From an uncultured Verrucomicrobiota bacterium (lineage in GTDB: Bacteria > Verrucomicrobiota > Kiritimatiellia > RFP12 > UBA1067), in NCBI GenBank assembly GCA_945613785.1, contig CALZAJ010000054.1, positions 1 through 9,089 of the forward strand: a stretch of 9,089 nt of DNA. The letters are read 5' to 3'. This document shows, one piece after another, positions 1 through 5,641 of the stretch. Numbering within the stretch: the first letter of the stretch is position 1; the number at the start of each line of letters is the position of its first letter. The translations under genes and the position numbers were made by a program. The notes beneath the pieces are model-generated. The model saw only the letters and a program-made list of their open reading frames with translations, had not been told where the DNA came from and did no database searches.

Positions 1-15
1 GAGCGCGAGGATCAT
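1..15 (-). CDS. Possible start of the next gene (fragment)
   Basis: Nine bases after the ettA stop, an ATG (15-13) begins M-I-L-A-L before the window ends. TGAGG, containing the ettA stop itself, lies 7 nt upstream and could serve as SD. The hydrophobic opening would suit a signal peptide or membrane protein, but five codons are too few to identify a product. Confidence 0.25.
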
Positions 16-24
16 CAGAACGCC

Positions 25-1629
25 TCACTTCCGCTTCGCGAGCATCTCGTGGTATTCGGAGTAGCTGCCTTCGAACCACGTCGTCTTACCCTTGCCCTCG
101 AAGGCGAGGATGTGGGTCGCGATGCGGTCCAGGAACCAGCGGTCGTGCGAGACGACCATCACGCAACCACCGAACTCCTGCAGGCCTTCCTCAAGCGAAC
201 GGAGCGTGGCGACGTCAAGATCGTTCGTCGGTTCGTCGAGGAGGAGGAGATTGCCGCCGGAGGTGAGAAGCTTGGCGAGATGGACGCGGTTACGTTCGCC
301 GCCCGAGAGGACGCCGACCTTCTTCTGCTGTTCGGGTCCGCGGAAATTGAAGCGCGAGCAGTAGGCGCGGCCGTTCATCATCGTCTGGCCGGCGAGACGG
401 ACGTATTCGCCGCCGCCCGTGATCGCCTCGTAGACGGTCTCGTCCGCCTTGAGCTCGCTGCGCGTCTGATCGACGTAGCTGAGCTTGACGGTCTCACCGA
501 CCGTGAACGTGCCCGAAACGGGCTTGAGCGCACCGGTGATGAGCTTGAAGAGCGTCGTCTTGCCGGCGCCGTTCGCGCCGATGACGCCGACGATGCCACC
601 ACGCGGCAGGTCGAAGTTGAGGTCGGTGTAAAGGACCTGGTCGCCGAAGGACATCGAAACGTGCTCGGCCTTGACGACGAGGTTGCCCAACCGCGGACCC
701 GGCGGGATGCGGATGACGAGATCGTCTTCGCGCGTATTGACCTCCTGCTTCTGGAGTTCCTCGTAGCGTTCGACACGGGCCTTGGCCTTCGCATGGCGTC
801 CCGACGGATTCGTCTGGATCCACTTGAGCTCGTTCTCAAGCATCTTCTGGCGGGACTTCTCGACCTTCGCCTCACGCTGGAGCATGGCTTCCTTCTGCTT
901 GAGCCACTCTTCGTAGTTGCCCTTGTACGGATAGCAGATGCCATGGTCGAGCTCGAGGATCCAGTCCGTCACATCGCTGAGGAAGTAACGGTCGTGCGTG
1001 ACGACAATGAGCGTGCCCGTGAACTCCTTGAGATACGCCTCGAGACGGAACGTCGTCTCGGCGTCGAGATGGTTCGTCGGCTCGTCCAGAAGAAGGACAT
1101 CGGGATTTGAGAGCAGGAGCCGCGCAATCGCCACACGACGGCGCTCGCCGCCCGAGAGGACCTTCACCTCCTTGGAGCCGTCCGGACACCCGAGGTCGGC
1201 CATACGGCGCTCGACGAGATTCTCGAGATTCCAGTAGTCGTTCTTGTCGATGATCTCCTGCAAGCGCTCCATCTCGGCCGCCGCTTTGGGATCGTCCAGC
1301 TCGCAGCAGAGATCCTCGTAGCGCGTCACCATCGCCTGCGCGTCCGCCACACCTTCCATCACGACTTCGAGAACGGTCTTCGAATCGTCCAGCTCCGGCT
1401 CCTGCGGCAGATAGCCGACCTTGGTGCCCTTCGCAACCTGCACGGTACCCAGGAGGTCGGTATCGAGCCCCGCCAGGATCTTCAAAAGGGACGACTTACC
1501 CGCGCCGTTGCCGCCGATCACGCCGATATGAGCGCCATAGAAAAACGAAAGATTGACGTCCTTCAAAATGGTCTTCGTTCCGACCTGCTTCGTGACGTCG
1601 ATGAGACTGAACTGATATTCACCTGCCAT
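25..1629 (-). CDS. ettA: Energy-dependent translational throttle protein EttA (ABC-F ATPase)
   Basis: EttA binds the ribosomal E site and, according to ATP/ADP level, gates the first peptide bond of elongation. The 534 residues hold two ABC domains and no membrane segment. NBD1 has Walker A GGNGAGKS (39-46), LSGGE (158-162), Walker B LLLDEP with E183 and H-loop H212. NBD2 has Walker A GANGAGKT (351-358), LSGGE (441-445), LLLLDEP with E466 and H495. The linker (about 235-305) contains the basic helix with NPSGRHAKAKARVERYEEL, and IPPGPRLG (308-315) opens NBD2, both EttA hallmarks. NBD1 begins with LKDVNLSFFYGAHIGVIG, very close to E. coli EttA, which is about 555 residues. This protein ends at MLAKRK and lacks the extra basic tail of the E. 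coli protein. ATG 1629 is supported by AAAAAGGA 7 nt upstream; a longer in-frame extension crosses the terminator into rplI and is rejected. Confidence 0.94.
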   Translation of the reverse strand: MAGEYQFSLIDVTKQVGTKTILKDVNLSFFYGAHIGVIGGNGAGKSSLLKILAGLDTDLLGTVQVAKGTKVGYLPQEPELDDSKTVLEVVMEGVADAQAMVTRYEDLCCELDDPKAAAEMERLQEIIDKNDYWNLENLVERRMADLGCPDGSKEVKVLSGGERRRVAIARLLLSNPDVLLLDEPTNHLDAETTFRLEAYLKEFTGTLIVVTHDRYFLSDVTDWILELDHGICYPYKGNYEEWLKQKEAMLQREAKVEKSRQKMLENELKWIQTNPSGRHAKAKARVERYEELQKQEVNTREDDLVIRIPPGPRLGNLVVKAEHVSMSFGDQVLYTDLNFDLPRGGIVGVIGANGAGKTTLFKLITGALKPVSGTFTVGETVKLSYVDQTRSELKADETVYEAITGGGEYVRLAGQTMMNGRAYCSRFNFRGPEQQKKVGVLSGGERNRVHLAKLLTSGGNLLLLDEPTNDLDVATLRSLEEGLQEFGGCVMVVSHDRWFLDRIATHILAFEGKGKTTWFEGSYSEYHEMLAKRK

Positions 1630-1649
1630 GATTGTTTCCTTTTTGGCAT

Positions 1650-1661
1650 AGTATATCAAAA
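1650..1661 (-). promoter_or_regulatory. Candidate -10 element for ettA
   Basis: TATACT (1655-1650) sits inside TTTTGATATACT, identical to the element before rplY. It lies about 20 nt before the ettA ATG, so transcription would start only a short distance upstream of the SD. A -35 at the right spacing would fall in the terminator stem (TGCCGC, 1678-1673) and is a poor match. The call therefore rests on the -10 and its recurrence. Confidence 0.4.
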
Positions 1662-1695
1662 GGAAAGGAACCGCGGCAGTTGCCGCGGTTCCTTT
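1658..1695 (-). terminator. Rho-independent terminator of the rplY-rplI operon
   Basis: On the minus strand AAAGGAACCGCGGCA (1695-1681) pairs perfectly with TGCCGCGGTTCCTTT (1678-1664) across a 2-nt spacer, which would open into a slightly larger loop. CC and TTTT (1663-1658) follow. The stem is 15 bp and GC-rich in the middle. The T-tract lies only on the minus side, so it terminates the ribosomal operon, 25 nt after the rplI stop. Confidence 0.85.
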
Positions 1696-1720
1696 GAATC
1701 CGATTCTCGGACGCTGGGCC

Positions 1721-2182
1721 TTAGGCGGCCGCCTCGTCGTTGATCGTGATCTTGCACTTGGCGGTGACGCCCTGGCCGAGGTCGATGACGGCCTCGTACT
1801 CGCCGACTTCCTTGAGGGAGTCCTCGAGGGAGAACTGACCGCGCTCGATCTTGATGCCACGCTGGGCTTCGATCGCCGCGAGGAGGTCGGTGACGCTGAC
1901 GGCGCCGTAGAGCTTCGTGCCGTCGGTCGTCGCGGCCGAAACCGTGAGCTCGAGCTTGTCGAGCTTGCGGGCGATCTCGAGAGCAGCCTTCTTCTCCTCG
2001 GCGGCACGAGCGGCACGCTCGGCCTCGAGCTTCTTCAGACGACGCTTCGCAGCCTCGGTGGCGAGGGACGCGAGACCCTTCGTGAAGAGGTAGTTACGGG
2101 CATAACCGGGGGCGACCTTGACGATCTCGCCGGCCTTGCCGAGCTTCTTCACGTTATCCATGAGCATAACTTCAATAGCCAT
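1721..2182 (-). CDS. rplI: Large-subunit ribosomal protein bL9
   Basis: bL9 is an elongated 50S protein near the L1 stalk that links 23S rRNA to the neighbouring ribosome in polysomes and affects frame maintenance. The 153-residue length is normal. Domains are clear: the N-terminal rRNA-binding domain with VKKLGKAGEIVKVAPGYARN (11-30) and YLFTKGLA (31-38), the long connecting helix rich in Ala, Lys and Glu (about 41-75), and a C-terminal domain with TDGTKLYGAVSVTDL (86-100) and VGEYEAVIDLGQGVTAKCKI (126-145). AAAGGAG lies 8 nt before the ATG. It is the last gene of the operon and is followed after 25 nt by a strong terminator. Confidence 0.96.
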   Translation of the reverse strand: MAIEVMLMDNVKKLGKAGEIVKVAPGYARNYLFTKGLASLATEAAKRRLKKLEAERAARAAEEKKAALEIARKLDKLELTVSAATTDGTKLYGAVSVTDLLAAIEAQRGIKIERGQFSLEDSLKEVGEYEAVIDLGQGVTAKCKITINDEAAA

Positions 2183-2200
2183 TGTCGTGCTCCTTTCCGA

Positions 2201-2431
2201 TTAGGCCATGAGGCCCATGTTGCGGGCGCGCTTGACGCCCTGGCGGATCTGACGCTGCTGCGCGGCGGTGACGCCGGTGATGCGGGCAGGAAGGATCTTG
2301 CCGTAATCGGTGATGTAGTACTTCAGGGTCTCGATGTCGTTGACGTCGATCTGATCGGTCGTGCCGAGCGGCGGACGCTTGCGCGCCGCAAATTCCTCAC
2401 CGGCCGAGCTGTTGGATTTCTTGAAAGCCAT
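2201..2431 (-). CDS. rpsR: Small-subunit ribosomal protein bS18
   Basis: bS18 forms a heterodimer with bS6 on the 30S platform. The 76 residues are of normal length. They show ARKRPP (16-21), the core IDVNDIETLKYYITDYGKILPARITGV (28-54) and the basic C-terminal helix QQRQIRQGVKRARNMGLM (58-75), all typical of the family. No N-terminal zinc-binding cysteines are seen; the protein contains no cysteine at all. AAAAGGA lies about 8 nt before the ATG. The gene sits between ssb and rplI in the conserved rpsF-ssb-rpsR-rplI order. Confidence 0.96.
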   Translation of the reverse strand: MAFKKSNSSAGEEFAARKRPPLGTTDQIDVNDIETLKYYITDYGKILPARITGVTAAQQRQIRQGVKRARNMGLMA

Positions 2432-2458
2432 TTTGGTTTTCCTTTTAGAGATTGATGT

Positions 2459-2878
2459 TTAGAACGGAATGGTCGAGTCTTCTTCAGATCCGGAGGCAGT
2501 CGGTTCGGACGCCGGCACCGAAGCAGGAGCGGCGGCCGCAGGACGATCTCCGCGCGAGCTCAGGAACTTGACGGCCGTCGCACGCACCTTAAGGGCGCTG
2601 TGCTTGACGCCATCCTTCTCCCAGGTGTCCTGCTGGAGACGGCCCTCGACGAGGATTCCGCTCCCCTTGACGAGGTACTGGCCGCAGAGCTCCGCCGACT
2701 TGTCCCACACGTCGACATCGACGAAGATGGGGAAGTCTTGCAGCTGCCCGTCGCGGTCCCTCCTGCGCTCGTTGACCGCGAGACGGAGGCGCGCGACTTT
2801 CATGCCGCTGCCAACCGTACGCATGTCAGGATCACGCGTGAGGTTGCCCATCAGGATCACTTTGTTGAAAGAAGCCAC
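2459..2878 (-). CDS. ssb: Single-stranded DNA-binding protein
   Basis: SSB coats single-stranded DNA during replication and repair and recruits partner proteins through its C-terminal tip. The 139 residues contain an OB fold (about 1-107) opening with ASFNKVILMGNLTRDPDMR. It includes the aromatic and strand motifs FPIFVDVDVWDKSAE (49-63) and GSGILVEGRLQQDTWE (72-87). A low-complexity Ala/Pro/Ser linker (111-130) leads to an acidic tip ending E-E-D-S-T-I-P-F, close to the usual D-D-D-I-P-F. The start codon is GTG (2878-2876), with GGAGAAGG just upstream. An ssb gene between rpsF and rpsR is a widely conserved arrangement. The gap to rpsR is 27 nt. Confidence 0.96.
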   Translation of the reverse strand: MASFNKVILMGNLTRDPDMRTVGSGMKVARLRLAVNERRRDRDGQLQDFPIFVDVDVWDKSAELCGQYLVKGSGILVEGRLQQDTWEKDGVKHSALKVRATAVKFLSSRGDRPAAAAPASVPASEPTASGSEEDSTIPF

Positions 2879-2896
2879 GTGCCTTCTCCGACTTCC

Positions 2897-3280
2897 TTAG
2901 TCCTCGGTCGTCACGGCCGCAGCAGCGGCGGCTTCCTTCTTGGCCTGGCGCTCGGCGCGGGCCTGACGCTCGGCGGCGATCTTCGCCTCTCGACGCTCGT
3001 CGACGGCGAGGATCTGAACACGGAACACCTCTTCAACGAGAGCGTAGCGGTTCACCAGCTCGTCGACCTTAGCCGGATCGAGCTCCATGCGGACCTTGAC
3101 GTACACGCCCTTGTCCTTCTTGGACATCGGACGGGCGAACGGACGCAGGCCGAGGGACTCGGTCGAGAGCACGTTGCCGCCGACGCGGGTGACTTCCGCG
3201 AGAGCCTTCTCAAGGTTGGCGTTCAGGACATCGTCCTTGGCAATGCCGACGAAGATATAGAGAGCATCATACTTCTTCAT
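2897..3280 (-). CDS. rpsF: Small-subunit ribosomal protein bS6
   Basis: bS6 binds 16S rRNA in the platform of the 30S subunit as a partner of bS18, encoded two genes downstream. Family features are visible in the 127 residues: the N-terminal strand K-K-Y-D-A-L-Y-I-F, helix 1 (about 16-33), G-x-N-V-L-S-T-E-S-L-G-L-R-P-F-A (35-50), the strand GVYVKVRMELDP (58-69) and FRVQILAVDE (86-95). Residues 96-127 form a charged then alanine-rich tail beyond the ferredoxin-like core. A strong SD, AAGGAGG, lies inside the last codons of rplY, and the ATG overlaps the rplY stop by one base. An 18-nt gap separates it from ssb. Confidence 0.96.
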   Translation of the reverse strand: MKKYDALYIFVGIAKDDVLNANLEKALAEVTRVGGNVLSTESLGLRPFARPMSKKDKGVYVKVRMELDPAKVDELVNRYALVEEVFRVQILAVDERREAKIAAERQARAERQAKKEAAAAAAVTTED

Positions 3281-3927
3281 TATTTGGCCTCCTTCTTAGC
3301 GGCGTCGTCTTCCTTGCCCTTCTTGATCACTTCGGGAGACTTCTCCTCGCCAGCGGCGGCAGGAGCGTCATCCGGGCCCTTGACGACGGCCACGGGAATC
3401 TCACCGCGCGTGATGAGGGTCTGCTTGTCGCCAAGCTGGAGATCACGGACGAAGAGCGTCTCGTTGACGTTCATCTTCGAAACGTCGATCTCGAACTTCT
3501 CCGCGATATCCGTCGGGAGGCATTCGACGTCGACCGTGCGGAGCATCTGAGCCAGAACGCCACCGCCGAGCTTCACGCCGACCGCTTCGCCCACGAGATA
3601 CAGCGGAACCGTGACGCGCACCTTCTGGGTGAGCGAAACTTCGCTGAAATCCACATGAATGGGAGTACCCGCCAGGACGTCGTTCTGCATTTCACGCATG
3701 AGCGCCGGAACCTCGGTACCGTTCATATCCAGCGTGACCAACAGCTGCTTGCTCGCGTGGCCGCGCATCGCCATCATGAACTCGTGCTTGGGGAGCTTGA
3801 TGAGCTCCGTGCCGCCCTTGTTCATCTTCATCACCGAACCGGGAATCATCCCCGCACGGCGCAAACGACGGACAGCACCCGTACCCTGCTCGGTACGCGC
3901 TTCCGCCTTGATCTTGATCTGATCCAT
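3280..3927 (-). CDS. rplY: Large-subunit ribosomal protein bL25 (two-domain TL5/CTC type)
   Basis: bL25 binds 5S rRNA in the central protuberance of the 50S subunit. The 215 residues match the long CTC/TL5 form rather than the short E. coli form. An N-terminal 5S-binding domain (about 1-92) has R-x-x-x-G-T-G-A-V-R-R-L-R-R-A-G-M-I-P (11-29) and ends in GTPIHVDF (87-94). A C-terminal beta domain (about 95-183) follows, with VPLYLVGEAVGVKLGGGVL. A charged Lys/Glu/Ala tail closes the protein (184-215). Where many homologues read VVYG after the IP motif, this one has GSVMK. ATG 3927 is preferred over an upstream extension to 3990 because it starts the conserved domain and has AAAAGG 6 nt upstream. 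The TAA overlaps the rpsF ATG by one base (TAATG), so the two are translationally coupled. A pth gene, a frequent neighbour of rplY, is absent here. Confidence 0.93.
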   Translation of the reverse strand: MDQIKIKAEARTEQGTGAVRRLRRAGMIPGSVMKMNKGGTELIKLPKHEFMMAMRGHASKQLLVTLDMNGTEVPALMREMQNDVLAGTPIHVDFSEVSLTQKVRVTVPLYLVGEAVGVKLGGGVLAQMLRTVDVECLPTDIAEKFEIDVSKMNVNETLFVRDLQLGDKQTLITRGEIPVAVVKGPDDAPAAAGEEKSPEVIKKGKEDDAAKKEAK

Positions 3928-3951
3928 TTGTTGCCTTTTCTGGTAATTTGA

Positions 3952-3987
3952 TCGCCTACACTCGCGCACGCACGCTACTCTCGGCGA
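3952..3987 (-). other. Possible structured leader upstream of rplY
   Basis: Within the predicted rplY 5' leader, TCGCC (3987-3983) can pair with GGCGA (3956-3952). The enclosed 26 nt contain GCGTGCGTGCGC, which can form a small inner GCG/CGC stem. Ribosomal protein operons are often controlled through leader structures, but I recognise no known leader class here and the pairing is short. Confidence 0.2.
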
Positions 3988-4000
3988 CAAAACGGAGAAA

Positions 4001-4030
4001 AGTATATCAAAAACGGACGATTAAGAGCAA
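4001..4030 (-). promoter_or_regulatory. Probable promoter of the rplY-rpsF-ssb-rpsR-rplI operon
   Basis: In the 112-nt gap between hydG and rplY, TATACT (4006-4001) fits a -10 box (5 of 6). A weak TTGCTC (4030-4025) lies 18 nt upstream. The -10 is embedded in TTTTGATATACT (4012-4001), which recurs exactly before ettA. Transcription would begin near 3994, leaving a leader of roughly 67 nt. I see no clear hydG terminator in this gap, so read-through from hydG is possible. Confidence 0.5.
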
Positions 4031-4039
4031 TAGGGAAAA

Positions 4040-5575
4040 TTAGAAAAAGAGATCGCGCTCGCCGCGGCAAGTCGCCTCGTACTGCTTCATCACCGTCGGA
4101 TAAAACTTCGGCAGCCATTCCTTGATGCCGGCAAGTTCCTTCTCGATGAGCGCGTCACCAATCGCACGGGTATCATCGGACGCGAAATCGTCCAACCACT
4201 CGCGGAACGTGAGAACAGCGTTAATCTTGCAGAATTTTCCTTCGCGGCCCGTTTTCAGCGCATCCATGATGCAGCCGCCGGTACGTCCGCAACGGTAGCC
4301 CGCCGTGCAGAAGCTGGTAATCGTGTCCTTCGAGGCGAGATAACGAACCATCTCGTCGAGCGAACGGTTGTCACCCAGCATGAACTGCTGACGCTCCTTC
4401 TCCTGATGCGCCTCGTTCTCGAAGTCGCTGTAGCCCTTGATCGCGATATTCGACGAGCAGTCGAGCTGCGTCATGCCGCAATCGAGGATGCGGTTGCGGG
4501 ACTCGGGGCTTTCGCGCGCCGTGATGATGATGCCCGTATAGGGAACGGACAGGCGGGCGATGGTGACGATCTTCTCGAACGTCGCGTCGTCGATGAGCCA
4601 CGGGGACTCCTCGGGGACCTTCGTGCCAGATGCCGGTTCGAGACGCGGGAAGGAAAGCGTGTGCGGTCCGATGTTGAACCAACGCTCGAGATCTCGGGCA
4701 TGCATGATCGTCGCCAACAGCTCGAAACGCCAGTCGCAGAGTCCGTAGAGAACGCCCAGTCCCACATCGTCCACGCCCGCCTCGAGACAGCGGTGGAAGC
4801 AGGTCGTCCGCCAGTCGTAGTTGCCCTTCACGCTCCACGCCGGGTGCATCTCCTCGTAAAGCTTGCGGTTGTACGTCTCCTGGAAGACCTGAAACGTGCC
4901 GATGCCGACGGAACGCAAGACCTTGAGATCGGCGATCGGCAACGGCGCGGCGTTGATGTTCACGCGGCGGATGCCGTTCTTGTGCCCCGAACGCGGTGCC
5001 GGGACCTGACGGTTGTAGCACGTCTCGATCGTCTCGGCAATGTACTCGGTCGACGTCGTCTGATGTTCGCCGTAGACCGCGATGAGACGCTTGTGTCCGA
5101 TACGGCCCGCAAGGACGTCGATCTCCTCCTTGAGCTCGTCCATCGTCAGCACACGGCGTTTCTGCAGTTCGTTGCCCTCACGGAAGCCGCAGTACTTGCA
5201 GCCGTTCACGCAGAGATTGGACATGTAGAGCGGCGCAAAGACAACAATGCGGTTGTCGTAGACTTTCTTCTTGATGCGCAAGGCCGTCGCACGCATCTCG
5301 GCAAAGAGCTCGGGATCAAAAGCCGCGGACATCAGAACGGCGGTCTCTTCGGGGAGGAGCGTCTCGCACGTCGACTCGCTCTTGGCGAGGATCTCCCGCA
5401 CCTTCACGGGATCGGCCGGCTTCATGGCGATCTCGTCGATGCAACGGAGAATCTGCGCCTCGTCAATAAAATGCTTGCCGCCCGGCAGATACTTGTCGAT
5501 TTCCGACTGAATGATGAAATTCTTCGTGTAATCCGCCGCGGTCGCGAACTTCCTGATCGATGAACAGTCTGCCAT
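4040..5575 (-). CDS. hydG: HydG-type radical SAM tyrosine lyase ([FeFe]-hydrogenase maturase), variant C-terminal cluster motif
   Basis: HydG cleaves tyrosine to p-cresol and a glycine-derived fragment. From that fragment it makes CO and cyanide for the [FeFe]-hydrogenase H-cluster. The 511-residue protein carries the radical SAM motif C122-x3-C126-x2-C129 with the following GFREGN, the block RRVNINAAPL, FQETYN (231-236), GLGVLYGL (272-279), GPHTLSFPRLEPASG (303-317) and the C-terminal TFREWL. The auxiliary-cluster region normally reads C-T-A-C-Y-R-x-G-R-T-G with a third cysteine 23 residues after the second. Here C423 and C449 keep their spacing but the middle ligand is G426, while extra cysteines sit at 429 and 435. 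It is somewhat longer than typical HydG (about 470), with an N-terminal helical region and a small insertion near 190-200. ATG 5575 is chosen over an upstream in-frame TTG at 5632 because GAAAGGGG lies just before it and the promoter covers the TTG. No hydE, hydF or hydrogenase adjoins it. A HydG paralogue with another product is possible; ThiH is less likely because of the length and the C-terminal domain. Confidence 0.88.
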   Translation of the reverse strand: MADCSSIRKFATAADYTKNFIIQSEIDKYLPGGKHFIDEAQILRCIDEIAMKPADPVKVREILAKSESTCETLLPEETAVLMSAAFDPELFAEMRATALRIKKKVYDNRIVVFAPLYMSNLCVNGCKYCGFREGNELQKRRVLTMDELKEEIDVLAGRIGHKRLIAVYGEHQTTSTEYIAETIETCYNRQVPAPRSGHKNGIRRVNINAAPLPIADLKVLRSVGIGTFQVFQETYNRKLYEEMHPAWSVKGNYDWRTTCFHRCLEAGVDDVGLGVLYGLCDWRFELLATIMHARDLERWFNIGPHTLSFPRLEPASGTKVPEESPWLIDDATFEKIVTIARLSVPYTGIIITARESPESRNRILDCGMTQLDCSSNIAIKGYSDFENEAHQEKERQQFMLGDNRSLDEMVRYLASKDTITSFCTAGYRCGRTGGCIMDALKTGREGKFCKINAVLTFREWLDDFASDDTRAIGDALIEKELAGIKEWLPKFYPTVMKQYEATCRGERDLFF

Positions 5576-5603
5576 ATGCCCCTTTCGTCTGCGAAACGCG
5601 CAT

Positions 5604-5632
5604 ATTATACTCCCCTTTTGTCCTTCCGACAA
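5604..5632 (-). promoter_or_regulatory. Sigma-70-like promoter for hydG
   Basis: A perfect TATAAT (5609-5604) is preceded by TTGTCG (5632-5627) with exactly 17 nt between them. The predicted start of transcription is near 5597, giving a leader of about 20 nt before the hydG ATG at 5575. The placement, in the short gap between the PBP stop and hydG, and the consensus -10 in GC-rich DNA make this the best promoter in the window. The -35 matches consensus only at TTG. Confidence 0.65.
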
Positions 5633-5641
5633 GTCAAGGGG
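5612..5641 (-). repeat. Bulged inverted repeat directly after the PBP stop codon
   Basis: Read on the minus strand, CCCCTT-GAC-TTGTC (5641-5628) can pair with GACAA-AAGGGG (5622-5612) around a GGAAG loop. This gives 11 base pairs with a 3-nt bulge on the 5' side. It starts one base after the PBP TGA. No T-run follows on either strand, so it is not a standard intrinsic terminator. It also overlaps the -35 and spacer of the hydG promoter, so it could be an operator or a 3'-end-protecting stem. Function is inferred only. Confidence 0.5.

Noticed and set aside
49..1110. A 353-codon open frame on the plus strand opposite ettA
   Set aside because: It is antisense to a certain ABC-F gene. The product is a low-complexity mix of Leu, Arg, Asp and Glu with no family motifs, and no promoter or SD supports it.
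1630..2016. Upstream in-frame extension of ettA to 2016
   Set aside because: The added segment is Ser/Arg-rich, overlaps rplI in another frame and crosses a strong terminator. The conserved EttA N-terminus begins at the ATG at 1629, which has a good SD.
3928..3990. Upstream start for rplY adding 21 residues
   Set aside because: The extra residues precede the conserved bL25 start. ATG 3927 has AAAAGG at 6 nt.
4406..5563. A 385-codon plus-strand open frame opposite hydG
   Set aside because: It is antisense to a gene with clear radical SAM motifs, and its translation has no recognisable domain.
5576..5632. Upstream TTG start for hydG
   Set aside because: It would begin inside the -35 element, adding residues not expected in HydG. 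ATG 5575 has GAAAGGGG just before it.
5612..5641. Inverted repeat as an intrinsic terminator for the dcw operon
   Set aside because: No T-tract follows on either strand and the stem has a 3-nt bulge, so it is recorded as an inverted repeat of unknown role.
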